NCBI GenBank assembly: GCA_021808875.1
Contig: JAKBAU010000206.1
Location: 1 to 6,610, forward strand
Direction: 5' to 3'
DNA length: 6,610 nucleotides
DNA from: Pseudomonadota bacterium
GTDB lineage: Bacteria; Pseudomonadota; Alphaproteobacteria; Micropepsales; Micropepsaceae
Program-made: the position numbers and the translations under genes
Shown: positions 1 to 6,173 of the stretch, piece by piece
How positions within the stretch are numbered: position 1 is the stretch's first letter
Layout: each line of letters opens with the position of its first letter
Notes under the pieces: model-generated
The model's database searches: none
Told to the model about the DNA's origin: nothing
The model's input: only the letters and a program-made list of their open reading frames with translations

Positions 1-299
1 TGCAGCTTCACGCCGCTATCCGTGACGCCGTGGCGCAGGACATCCAGCGTGCCGCGCGCATCGAGAGCGCCGGCGATCAGGCGCGTCAGCCGCTCCGGCA
101 GGGCGGCCTCGCCGTGCATCCGGGCGAGTTTTTGCCATGCCTCGGGCTGGCTTTCGCGCAGGAAGCGGAGAGGGGTGGCCGGCCAGAGGGCAAGCGTGGC
201 GTCGAAGCCGGCGGCATCGCCCCTGGTGTAGCCGCCGGCGGCAAGGAGGCTGTCCTCGATCGCCGCCTCGAAGCCTCGCTCGGTGTGGTCAAGCGCCAT
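1..299 (-). CDS. hsdR: Type I restriction endonuclease subunit R (HsdR), N-terminal 99 residues, truncated by the window edge
   Basis: HsdR is the ATP-dependent translocase and nuclease subunit of type I restriction enzymes and acts in the cytoplasm with HsdM and HsdS. Only the N-terminal 99 codons are here; the rest lies beyond position 1. From ATG at 299-297 the frame stays open to the edge. It begins MALDHTERGFEAAIEDSLL, followed by GGYTRGDAAGFD, a proline-rich LALWPATPLRFL stretch, ESQPEAWQKLARMHG and GTLDVLRHGV. This order of segments is typical of the N-terminus of the HsdR group starting with an HTE(R/K)xFE motif, ahead of the nuclease domain. The nuclease (PD-(D/E)XK) and helicase motifs would be off-window and cannot be checked. 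The start overlaps the end of the mazF-like gene by 11 nt, and I see only a weak ribosome site (an AGG), so translation is probably coupled. The gene is short here only because of truncation; no internal break is seen. Confidence 0.9.
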   Translation of the reverse strand, partial: MALDHTERGFEAAIEDSLLAAGGYTRGDAAGFDATLALWPATPLRFLRESQPEAWQKLARMHGEAALPERLTRLIAGALDARGTLDVLRHGVTDSGVKL

Positions 300-654
300 G
301 CGGGCGGGGTGCCTGGGTGCTCGGCTCGCCGAAGCCGAAGACGTCGAAGAAGGTGTCGCGCTGCGCCGTGAGCCGATCGGCCGGAGCCTCCCCGAGCCGG
401 CCGGCAATGACAGCGCGATCGAGTGTGGCGAGCTTGTCGAACCGCACCACGGAGGGAACCTTCAGGCCGGTGCCAGGGGTGGCCGCGATCGCGACCATGT
501 CCGGCCCCGCGCGCGGGACCGCGGTGATGAAGCACACCACCAGGTCCGACCGTCGATCGTTGTCGCGCGAGACGACGAGGGCAGGCCGGCGCTTGTCGCC
601 CGTGAGGTCGGTGAACGGAAACCGGGTCAGGATGATGCTGCCAAAGGCGAACAC
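289..654 (-). CDS. MazF/PemK-like toxin (probable mRNA endoribonuclease)
   Basis: The 121-residue protein fits the MazF/PemK family of ribosome-independent or mRNA-cleaving RNases, the toxins of type II toxin-antitoxin pairs. What shows this is the N-terminal signature FGSIILTRFPFTDLTGDKRRPALVVS (residues about 4-29, shown here as a pattern: G-x-I, FPFTDL, KxRPALV). This is the conserved first beta-hairpin and loop of the family, with R22/R23 near the usual active-site arginine. FITAVPRAG follows at about 42-50, where T44 matches the usual catalytic threonine/serine position. Length is close to the usual 105-125. The start is GTG at 654-652, directly after the antitoxin stop TAG with no gap, so it is translated by coupling. 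The C-terminus has a proline-rich tail, and its last 11 nt overlap the hsdR start. Which RNA sequence it cuts cannot be told. Confidence 0.88.
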   Translation of the reverse strand: MFAFGSIILTRFPFTDLTGDKRRPALVVSRDNDRRSDLVVCFITAVPRAGPDMVAIAATPGTGLKVPSVVRFDKLATLDRAVIAGRLGEAPADRLTAQRDTFFDVFGFGEPSTQAPRPHGA

Positions 655-873
655 CTAACCGGCCCGTTCCTTCAGATCGGCGTCGGCATAAAGGTCCGGC
701 TCCCCGGCCAGCCAGTCGATGGCGCCCCCTTCCTGCGCCAGCGCCGCCATCTTCCACTCCTCATGATCCGGCACCTCGACCAGGACATGGACCCGCAAGG
801 CCGGGGGAATCCCGCGGCGGGCCAATTCGCGGGAGACCTGCCCGGCTTCGGCATCGAGCGTGATCGTTTGCAT
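655..873 (-). CDS. Small antitoxin paired with the MazF-like toxin
   Basis: This 72-residue acidic protein lies immediately upstream of the MazF-like toxin. Toxin-first neutralisation by a small co-transcribed partner is the family rule, so I call it the antitoxin from position and size. The sequence starts MQTITLDAEAGQVSRELARRGIPP and ends GGAIDWLAGEPDLYADADL. The D-W/F-LA-xEPDLY ending is common in small antitoxins beside MazF-type toxins and probably wraps the toxin, while the N-terminal half would be the DNA-binding or dimerising part. The ATG at 873 is chosen over an in-frame GTG at 882 because a GGAGG at 883-887 lies 9 nt ahead of the ATG but touches the GTG. No zinc finger or membrane segment is seen. 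I do not recognise a precise antitoxin family. Confidence 0.82.
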   Translation of the reverse strand: MQTITLDAEAGQVSRELARRGIPPALRVHVLVEVPDHEEWKMAALAQEGGAIDWLAGEPDLYADADLKERAG

Positions 874-882
874 GGTCTTCAC

Positions 883-887
883 CCTCC
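883..887 (-). promoter_or_regulatory. Shine-Dalgarno site of the antitoxin gene
   Basis: Read on the minus strand this is GGAGG, a strong match to the anti-Shine-Dalgarno sequence, 9 nt before ATG 873-871. It decides the start: the alternative GTG at 882-880 directly abuts it and would be too close. It is the strongest ribosome site in the window, in keeping with the need to make antitoxin in excess over the toxin, which has no separate site of its own. Confidence 0.7.
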
Positions 888-891
888 GTAT

Positions 892-940
892 CCGGCCATA
901 ATGCTACCGGTTTGCCGCTGGGTCCGCCATCATCGGCCGG
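892..940 (-). promoter_or_regulatory. Imperfect inverted repeat ahead of the antitoxin gene, possible autoregulatory operator
   Basis: The 163-bp stretch between the 262-aa gene and the antitoxin (874-1036) holds no gene. In it, CCGGCCATAATG at 892-903 and CATCATCGGCCGG at 928-940 form an inverted repeat with one inserted base and one mismatch. The arm centres are about 36 bp apart, some 3.5 helical turns. A weak -10-like CATTAT (minus strand) falls in the near arm, without a good -35. Toxin-antitoxin operons are usually repressed by their own antitoxin at such repeats overlapping the promoter, so this is a reasonable operator and internal promoter candidate. It rests on pattern and position only. 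Confidence 0.3.
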
Positions 941-1036
941 TACACAGCTCCCCTCTTGCGTGCCCAGGCGCCAGGCCGCCGCCAACGGCCCGCCGACCTT
1001 GGGGCAGGATGTGACGATATCGGTTGCAGAGGACGC

Positions 1037-1825
1037 TCACCACGCCGGTCGTTCGGTCTCTTCAGGGGCGATGGGTGGCGGTGCCGAGGGGACAGACAGG
1101 AAATCCGCTGGCGTGCGCATGGCCTGCCTGCCCGTCAGGAAAATCGGCATCGGTCGGTTTGGCCTTGCCATCATCTCGTGCTGCTTTGCCTTGTCGCCGA
1201 TCGCCGCTGCGTCGGCTATCGTGTCAGTCCAAAGCCCGCGCGGATGGACGGTGCGGAAGAAATTTCCGAACACGTCCCTGTATTCCAGGACGACTTCGTA
1301 GGTGTCGCCGGCTATTACGTGGAAGACCTGAATGGGAGTCCACGCGGACCCATTCCAGACCTTCATGATATCCTGCTCGGTGATCGCGACATCGATGTTG
1401 GTGGCCTCCGCAGCACCGATCAGGCCGGAAACCACGACTGGACGGGTCAGGCGATAGGCGCGCTCCTCCCCCGGTCCGCGGCGCATGTTGAGGTAAACGA
1501 CGACATGTGTTGCCGGACCCTTCCCCTTGTTCTGAAGCTTCCCATGCACTGAGACAAAGGACTTTGATGGCTTTCCAGCGTCGGGGCCGATAAGATGCAT
1601 TGTCGGCTCAAACTGCTCGCCAAATGGGTGTTGATCATTGGTGGCCGCGAAGTCAATCACGCAGAATGGGCGTGAATTTTCCTGTTGGTGACGCTCGGCC
1701 TGCTTGATCCCCGCTACGGTGTCCTGGGCGAGATTGCGTGTATACCACGCGAGATAGACCGTGCCGCCTGCCATCAGGGCGGTGACGAAGGCCAGGACTG
1801 CGTTGATCCAATCGGCCGTGGTCAT
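1037..1825 (-). CDS. Unrecognised 262-residue protein with one N-terminal transmembrane helix, coupled to hsdS
   Basis: I do not recognise a family. The protein starts MTTADWINAVLAFV and has one hydrophobic segment at about residues 7-27 (INAVLAFVTALMAGGTVYLAW). A charged helix (about 28-50) follows, then a soluble region with alternating hydrophobic stretches (FVSVHGKLQNKG, HVVVYLNM, YEVVLEYRDVFGNFF) that looks beta-rich, perhaps immunoglobulin-like. The tail is proline-rich (about 243-262). Positive charges follow the helix and only an acid precedes it, so the positive-inside rule predicts a cytoplasmic C-terminal domain held at the inner membrane. The ATG (1825-1823) overlaps the hsdS stop as ATGA, with GAGG 7 nt upstream inside hsdS, so it is translationally coupled. 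Two counted lines give 67/120 GC (about 56%), below hsdM. The role is unknown; gene order suggests an accessory of the restriction system or a separate anti-phage sensor. Confidence 0.88.
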   Translation of the reverse strand: MTTADWINAVLAFVTALMAGGTVYLAWYTRNLAQDTVAGIKQAERHQQENSRPFCVIDFAATNDQHPFGEQFEPTMHLIGPDAGKPSKSFVSVHGKLQNKGKGPATHVVVYLNMRRGPGEERAYRLTRPVVVSGLIGAAEATNIDVAITEQDIMKVWNGSAWTPIQVFHVIAGDTYEVVLEYRDVFGNFFRTVHPRGLWTDTIADAAAIGDKAKQHEMMARPNRPMPIFLTGRQAMRTPADFLSVPSAPPPIAPEETERPAW

Positions 1826-3126
1826 TCGGCCGCCTCGGTGATGGCCGGGCGGGTCACGTCGATCTGGCCGGTGACGGCGGCGGTAATCAGGGCGGCTCGC
1901 CGCTCCTCGAGGCATTCGATGGCTTGCGCGGCTTTGGCAGCGAGATCGTCGATCTTGGCGGTTTCGCCATCCAGGTAAGCAACAATAGCCTCTTGCTCAG
2001 CGACAGCGGGCAAAAGTAGCACGATCTCGGCATAGCGTGTTGGATTGAGGTTGGCCTGCCCGATCGCGGCGAACGCCATGCTGCGCACTAATCGCAAAAG
2101 TTCGGGGTGATTCAGAAGATAACTGAGATAAGCCGGCCTTGCTCTTATGGTTGTTCGTAGTCGGACAAGGTACGACGCAAAGCTTATGTCGTGGTCGAGT
2201 ATCTGGCGCATCATGCCGACTTGTCCAACTAGATCGATACTGTTTGTTCTATTAAATAGTAGATCATTGCTATTAAGGAGTAATCTGCCAGGAACAGAGG
2301 ATACATATTTCAAATCATCAATGACAACTTGACCGCCCTTGATATTGCTCATGCGCAGGACCGCCACACCATCCGGGGCATCGAGGGCGTCGGAAATCCC
2401 GTAATCCGACGAACAAAGGACGCGCTTGAGTCGGAGCCTCTCCCACCCTTCCGGCACCTCTCCCAGCCATTCGATGCCGCTCTCCTTCATCGGCGCGTTG
2501 GGGTCGAGGCCCTTGGTGACGGCGTGGGTGATGGTGGCCTGGCGCTTTTCGTCGAGCAGCGCGATCAACCGCTCCTGCGTCGCGATCAGCGCATCAATCT
2601 TCGCCGTCTCGCGGTCGAGAAAATCGGCGATGGCGCGCTGTTCGGCCGGAGGCGGCAATGGTATCGGAACATCGCCCATCGCGCCAACCGTCAACCCGAA
2701 TCGGGTGATGCCCTGAGCCCGGGCGCTGAAAGCCGATGAGACAGGCCGTGAGCAAATCGCCCAGAACAGGTATCGGCCAATCGTCCTGCCCGCAATCGGA
2801 CGCAGCAACGCTAAATGGTACCCACAGATCACCCCGGCAGCCGAGGAATCAACATAAGCGGGAACGGCAATGTCGTCCGGCGTTTCCGAATCCTTCGTGA
2901 TCAGCACATCCCCGCCCCGCAGAGCGAACCGCGCTATCTGCGCCGGGGTCGCGGAAGCCGGCATGAACTCCATGTCCCCGGTGATCTGGTCATTCTTGTA
3001 GACATCGACGTAATTGCACAGTCGAACCGGGACATGATCGGGATCAGTGAGCTTATCAACATTGCTCGGCATGACCGACGCCACGAATTTCAGCCGCTGG
3101 ACTGGCCATTGGGTAGAGGGCGCCAT
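1822..3126 (-). CDS. hsdS: Type I restriction-modification specificity subunit (HsdS)
   Basis: HsdS reads the bipartite DNA target and holds two HsdM and two HsdR subunits. The 434-residue protein has the standard plan: target-recognition domain 1 (about 1-155), a conserved helical spacer (about 161-210), recognition domain 2 (about 220-370, opening with EWLGEVPEGWERLRLKRVL), and a second helical spacer (about 376-425). Each spacer starts (P)xAEQxAI and contains ETAKID; they share 26 of 50 residues. Length is usual for the family. ATG at 3126 is preferred because AGGA lies 5 nt upstream. An ATG two codons earlier (3132) is possible but has no well-spaced site. The stop overlaps the next gene as ATGA. 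DNA encoding part of recognition domain 2 (2221-2340) is only 43/120 GC, much lower than around it, as expected of swapped recognition domains. The target sequence cannot be predicted here. Confidence 0.95.
   Translation of the reverse strand: MAPSTQWPVQRLKFVASVMPSNVDKLTDPDHVPVRLCNYVDVYKNDQITGDMEFMPASATPAQIARFALRGGDVLITKDSETPDDIAVPAYVDSSAAGVICGYHLALLRPIAGRTIGRYLFWAICSRPVSSAFSARAQGITRFGLTVGAMGDVPIPLPPPAEQRAIADFLDRETAKIDALIATQERLIALLDEKRQATITHAVTKGLDPNAPMKESGIEWLGEVPEGWERLRLKRVLCSSDYGISDALDAPDGVAVLRMSNIKGGQVVIDDLKYVSSVPGRLLLNSNDLLFNRTNSIDLVGQVGMMRQILDHDISFASYLVRLRTTIRARPAYLSYLLNHPELLRLVRSMAFAAIGQANLNPTRYAEIVLLLPAVAEQEAIVAYLDGETAKIDDLAAKAAQAIECLEERRAALITAAVTGQIDVTRPAITEAAE
1852..2001 (-). repeat. 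HsdS distal conserved spacer (repeat copy 2)
   Basis: This encodes AEQEAIVAYLDGETAKID and the rest of the C-terminal helical spacer. It matches the central spacer at 2497-2646 at 26 of 50 amino acids. Such paired spacers form the antiparallel coiled coil that sets the distance between the two half-targets, and in other systems they allow recombination that exchanges recognition domains. Confidence 0.75.
2497..2646 (-). repeat. HsdS central conserved spacer (repeat copy 1)
   Basis: This encodes AEQRAIADFLDRETAKID and the following helix through KRQATITHAVTKGLD, between the two recognition domains. It pairs with the copy at 1852-2001. DNA identity between the copies is limited to short runs, so recent duplication is unlikely; this is the ancient internal repeat of the family. 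Confidence 0.75.
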
Positions 3127-3131
3127 TGTCA

Positions 3132-3135
3132 TCCT
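3132..3135 (-). promoter_or_regulatory. Ribosome binding site deciding the hsdS start
   Basis: On the minus strand this reads AGGA, 5 nt before ATG 3126-3124. It overlaps the first base of the alternative ATG at 3132-3130, so it cannot serve that codon. The site lies about 8 nt downstream of a small hairpin (3143-3170) that could limit its use. Confidence 0.4.
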
Positions 3136-3142
3136 GCGATCG

Positions 3143-3170
3143 CCTGCCGCTGGGAGGAAAAAGCGGCAAG
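3143..3170 (-). other. Small hairpin in the 118-bp gap ahead of hsdS
   Basis: In the minus-strand RNA, UGCCGCU and AGCGGCA pair perfectly (7 bp, 10-nt loop UUUUCCUCCC), extendable by a G-U and a C-G pair at the base. No U-run follows, so it is not an intrinsic terminator. It sits just before the hsdS ribosome site in the gap 3133-3250, the only sizeable gap between hsdM and hsdS. The gap holds no gene, and a weak AT-rich CATATA lacks a partner -35. The hairpin might hold back hsdS translation or mark an RNA-processing point; both are inference, since a 7-bp stem in GC-rich DNA can arise by chance. Confidence 0.3.
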
Positions 3171-3250
3171 ATCGGCTATATGCGCGGTATCACGCGTTCC
3201 CGTGCGGCGCGTCGGCGACCATCGCCCGGGCGCTTGTTTGGACAATGAGT

Positions 3251-4129
3251 TCATGCTGCCCAACCCAACTCTCTGAGCAGGAACCCAACCAGTGCAACCG
3301 ATAACTCTCCGTCTTCGTCGGAAACCTCGCGAATGACGCGTTCTTTCTTCGCCTGACGCTCCTGTTCGGATGACTTTCCTCGGGAGTGGAGCCGGTTGAT
3401 GATGCCGGCGGCAGATTTAATGCCCGAGTGATCCTGGGGAACGACCTCAATCAACTTTCCTAAATCGCCCTGCGATTTTACTCCGACAGTCGGAAGCCAG
3501 GCCGCAAGGATGACGCGGGAGAATTCTCGGCAAACATCGACGATGGGCACGGGCAGATATTTATGCGCCGCGTCGGCAACCTTCTCGAAGCCGTCGAGGA
3601 TCTCGCGGCGTTTTTCAGACGGAAGCGTGGCTTCAGCCAAGTCAGGCAACTGCCCAAATGTATTCAGCGACTTGAGCGTGAACAGCATTTCGCCGTTGAA
3701 TAACCGCTCGGCACCGACGATGTGCCACGCCGTCTTATGGCTTGCATCGCCGAGCAAAATGAGCGTCCGGTGAAAAGTCGGCACGGGGCCGGCGGGCTGC
3801 AATGAACGATAGGCATCCATGTCGTAGAACTGACGTAAGCCACCGGTCGGAGGGGCGTACGGGTAATGGTTAACACGCTGAGGGATATATTTGGCTAGTT
3901 GATTGTGGACGCAGTAAAAGCGCCCGCGCCTTATGCGCGTCGTAGGGTCGAAGGAATCTTCACGGAACAACGGCGGGGTTGATGGGTGCTGGTTGCCTAA
4001 AATTCCCGATGCGACCGGTCCGGCCTGGTCGATGACCACTCTGGACAGGCTTGGCATCGGATAGACCGCGTTTAGGAAGTTCTCGTTGCCTTCATAGACG
4101 CGCTCGTTCTGGAATATCGCCAAGATCAC
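3251..4129 (-). CDS. Unrecognised 292-residue protein between hsdM and hsdS, possible abortive-infection type accessory
   Basis: I do not recognise this protein with confidence. GTG at 4129-4127 overlaps the hsdM stop as GTGA, with GGAG about 10 nt upstream inside hsdM; the open frame reaches further up but only as a shadow of hsdM. The N-terminal two thirds is rich in aromatics, histidine and proline (CVHNQLAKYIPQRVNHYPY at about 73-91, then YDMDAYRSLQ, and FHRTLILLGDASHKTAWHIVG at about 119-139). The last 100 residues look helical, with VDVCREFSRVILAAWL at about 197-212, GIINRLHSRG, and a closing SDEDGELSVALVGFLLRELGW. That closing pattern recalls the C-terminal HEPN-like domain of some abortive-infection proteins, but the usual RxxxxH motif is not evident. 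No P-loop, membrane helix or nuclease motif is seen. Three counted lines give 94/180 GC (about 52%), well under hsdM, suggesting separate acquisition. It is likely co-expressed with the methyltransferase. Confidence 0.85.
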   Translation of the reverse strand: MILAIFQNERVYEGNENFLNAVYPMPSLSRVVIDQAGPVASGILGNQHPSTPPLFREDSFDPTTRIRRGRFYCVHNQLAKYIPQRVNHYPYAPPTGGLRQFYDMDAYRSLQPAGPVPTFHRTLILLGDASHKTAWHIVGAERLFNGEMLFTLKSLNTFGQLPDLAEATLPSEKRREILDGFEKVADAAHKYLPVPIVDVCREFSRVILAAWLPTVGVKSQGDLGKLIEVVPQDHSGIKSAAGIINRLHSRGKSSEQERQAKKERVIREVSDEDGELSVALVGFLLRELGWAA

Positions 4130-6132
4130 CCCGCAATCTCCCGCAACAGCGAAAAAATCTCCGCCGATAGCTGCTTCAAATCGGCGTCGATCTCCGCCAA
4201 CGGCCGCGGCGGGGTGTAGCGGTAGAAGTGCCGCGTGAAGGAAATCTCGTAGCCCTTGCGGGTCTTGGCCTCGTCCACCCACGCATCCGGAACATGCGGC
4301 AGCACCTCGCGGGCGAAATAGGCGCCGATGTCGTCAGTGAGCGGCACGTTCTCGGTATCGCGCAACTCAGGATCAGGCTCGGGCGCGCCGCCCTTCTGGC
4401 ACGGTTCGGCCGTCTCGTCCCGCTCCCCCAGGCCGGCAAGGAGGGCGTTGAAGATCGGAGTAGGCGGCTTGACGCGGGCGCGCTTGAACAGCGCGCGCAG
4501 ATGATCGGCAAACGCCTCGCGGTCCTGCCACACGCGCTCGGCCTTCGCGCGCCGCAGCACGTCGAGAATCGCCGCCTTCAGCGTACCCCCCTCCGCCGCC
4601 TCGGCGGCACCGGCAGCACCCTTCTTCTTGCTGGTCCCCAGCGCCTTGACGGCGGAAACCTCCTCCAACGCTGTCAGCCGCGCCTCGGTGATGGCGAAAT
4701 TCAGCCGCAAGGGCCGCTCCACCGTGATGCGCCAATAACCGAAATCCTCGTTGGCGAGGATTTTCGACTGCTCGCCCTCCGCGCAATCGCCGAACAGCCG
4801 CGTGATCTCGCGGATCGCCGCTTCCGGGATCAGGTTCCGCTTGTTGCCCAAGGACCGCCGCATCTTCTCGGCCATCGCCGTCGCGTCGATCAATTGCACG
4901 CGGCCGCGGCGTTCGGGTGATTTCCGGTTGGTGATGATCCAGATGTAGGTGCTGATGCCGGTGTTGTAGAAAAGCTGGTCGGGCAGGCCGATGATCGCCT
5001 CCAGCCAGTCATTCTCGATGATCCAGCGGCGGATTTCGCTCTCGCCCGAACCCGCACCACCGGTGAAGAGAGGAGAACCGTTCAGCACCACGGCCAGCCG
5101 CGAGGGTCGTCCGTCCTGGTGGAACTTGCTGATCATGTGCTGGACGAACAGCAGCGACCCATCCGAGACGCGCGGCAGCCCGGCGCCGAACCGGCCGGCG
5201 AATCCCCGCTTCTCGTGTTCCTCGGTGATCTCGCGCTCGACCTTCTTCCAATCGACGCCGAACGGCGGGTTGGACAGGCAGTAGTCGAAGCTCTTGCCCG
5301 CGTGCCCGTCCTCGGTGAAGGAATTGCCGAAGGCGATCCCTCCCGGTTCCTGGCCTTTGATCAGCAGGTCGGACTTGCAGATGGCGTAGCTTTCCGGGTT
5401 CAGCTCCTGCCCGAACGCCACCAGCTTCGCCGCCGGGTTCAACTCGCGCAGATAGTCTTCGGCCACCGAGAGCATGCCGCCGGTGCCGCAGGCCGGGTCA
5501 TACAGGGTGCGGATCACGCCGCGCTGGGCCAGCGCCGCGGTATCCTCGGTCAGCAGCAGGTTGACCATCAGGCGGATCACCTCGCGCGGGGTGAAATGCT
5601 CGCCTGCGGTCTCGTTGGAGGCTTCTGAGAAGCGGCGGATCAGCTCCTCGAAGATGGTGCCCATCGCGAGGTTGGAGACGCGCTCGGGGTGCAGGTCGAT
5701 CTCGGCGAATTTCTGCACGATGAGGTAGAGCAGGTTGGACCGCTCCAGCCGCGCGATCTGGTTCGGCAGGTCGAAATGGCTGACGAAGATGTCCTGGATG
5801 TTGGCGGAGAACCCATTGAGATAGGCGCGTAGATTGGCCTCGATCCCGGCGGGGTCGGCGCGCAGCAGCGCGACGGTGAAGCGGGCGGCGTTGTGGAAAC
5901 CCTGGCCGGCGGCGCGGTTGAGCAGGGCTTCCCGCATGGCGGGATCGGCCTTTTCGGGCAGCGTCCTGGCCGCCTTCAGCACGGCATCCTTGGTCGGCTC
6001 CAGCAGGCAATCGAGCCGGCGCAGCACGGTGAAGGGCAGGATCACCTTGCCATAATCGGCCGCCTTGTAGTCGCCGCGCAGCAGTTCCGCGACTGACCAG
6101 ATGAAGGAGACGATATCCGAATGACCGTTCAA
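4126..6132 (-). CDS. hsdM: Type I restriction-modification DNA methyltransferase subunit (HsdM)
   Basis: HsdM transfers methyl from S-adenosylmethionine to N6 of adenine in the target chosen by HsdS. The 668-residue protein has an N-terminal helical domain (about 1-140, NGHSDIVSFIWSVAELLRGD, then YGKVILPFTVLRRLDCLLEP) and GEHFTPREVIRLMV at about 177-190. The SAM-binding motif DPACGTGG is at 212-219 and the catalytic NPPF at 288-291. The C-terminal part includes RDETAEPC, DTENVPLTDDI and RHFYRYTPPRPLAEID, the last segment being the family's usual end. All catalytic motifs are intact. The start is TTG at 6132-6130: it gives the family's usual N-terminus and has GAGGGGA at 6140-6146, 7 nt ahead. 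The frame is open to 6246 but would run into vapC and adds residues the family lacks. Its stop overlaps the next gene as GTGA. No promoter is obvious in the 41-nt gap after vapC. Confidence 0.97.
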   Translation of the reverse strand: MNGHSDIVSFIWSVAELLRGDYKAADYGKVILPFTVLRRLDCLLEPTKDAVLKAARTLPEKADPAMREALLNRAAGQGFHNAARFTVALLRADPAGIEANLRAYLNGFSANIQDIFVSHFDLPNQIARLERSNLLYLIVQKFAEIDLHPERVSNLAMGTIFEELIRRFSEASNETAGEHFTPREVIRLMVNLLLTEDTAALAQRGVIRTLYDPACGTGGMLSVAEDYLRELNPAAKLVAFGQELNPESYAICKSDLLIKGQEPGGIAFGNSFTEDGHAGKSFDYCLSNPPFGVDWKKVEREITEEHEKRGFAGRFGAGLPRVSDGSLLFVQHMISKFHQDGRPSRLAVVLNGSPLFTGGAGSGESEIRRWIIENDWLEAIIGLPDQLFYNTGISTYIWIITNRKSPERRGRVQLIDATAMAEKMRRSLGNKRNLIPEAAIREITRLFGDCAEGEQSKILANEDFGYWRITVERPLRLNFAITEARLTALEEVSAVKALGTSKKKGAAGAAEAAEGGTLKAAILDVLRRAKAERVWQDREAFADHLRALFKRARVKPPTPIFNALLAGLGERDETAEPCQKGGAPEPDPELRDTENVPLTDDIGAYFAREVLPHVPDAWVDEAKTRKGYEISFTRHFYRYTPPRPLAEIDADLKQLSAEIFSLLREIAG

Positions 6133-6139
6133 GCCCGCT

Positions 6140-6146
6140 TCCCCTC
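6140..6146 (-). promoter_or_regulatory. Ribosome binding site deciding the TTG start of hsdM
   Basis: On the minus strand this reads GAGGGGA, 7 nt before the TTG at 6132-6130. It supports the rare start codon over the ATG at 6246 far upstream. It lies inside a minimal open frame, ATG 6155 to TGA 6129 (8 codons plus stop), whose stop overlaps the TTG as TTGA. Confidence 0.6.
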
Positions 6147-6173
6147 GTTTTTCATCCCGATGGCGCCGTACCG

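Noticed and set aside
874..882. GTG at 882 as antitoxin start
   Set aside because: The GGAGG site directly abuts this codon, leaving no room for initiation; the ATG at 873 is 9 nt away.
283..1014. 243-codon open frame on the plus strand across the MazF module
   Set aside because: It lies antisense to three well-supported genes (hsdR start, mazF, antitoxin), has the arginine/glycine/proline-rich composition of GC-rich shadow frames, and shows no family motif.
3143..3170. Intrinsic terminator after the 292-aa gene
   Set aside because: The hairpin has no U-run on its 3' side in the minus-strand RNA; the U-rich bases are in the loop.
2815..3276. 153-codon open frame on the plus strand at the hsdS start and gap
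   Set aside because: Most of it is antisense to recognition domain 1 of HsdS. It has no good ribosome site or motif, so it does not fill the 118-bp gap with a gene.
3251..4129. PrrC or RloC-type anticodon nuclease associated with type I RM
   Set aside because: These proteins carry an ATP-binding head domain with a Walker A motif. Here the only GKS lacks the upstream glycine pattern and the protein is too short.
4228..4920. 230-codon open frame on the plus strand
   Set aside because: It is antisense to the conserved C-terminal half of hsdM and has no recognisable motif; GC-rich DNA keeps such frames open by chance.
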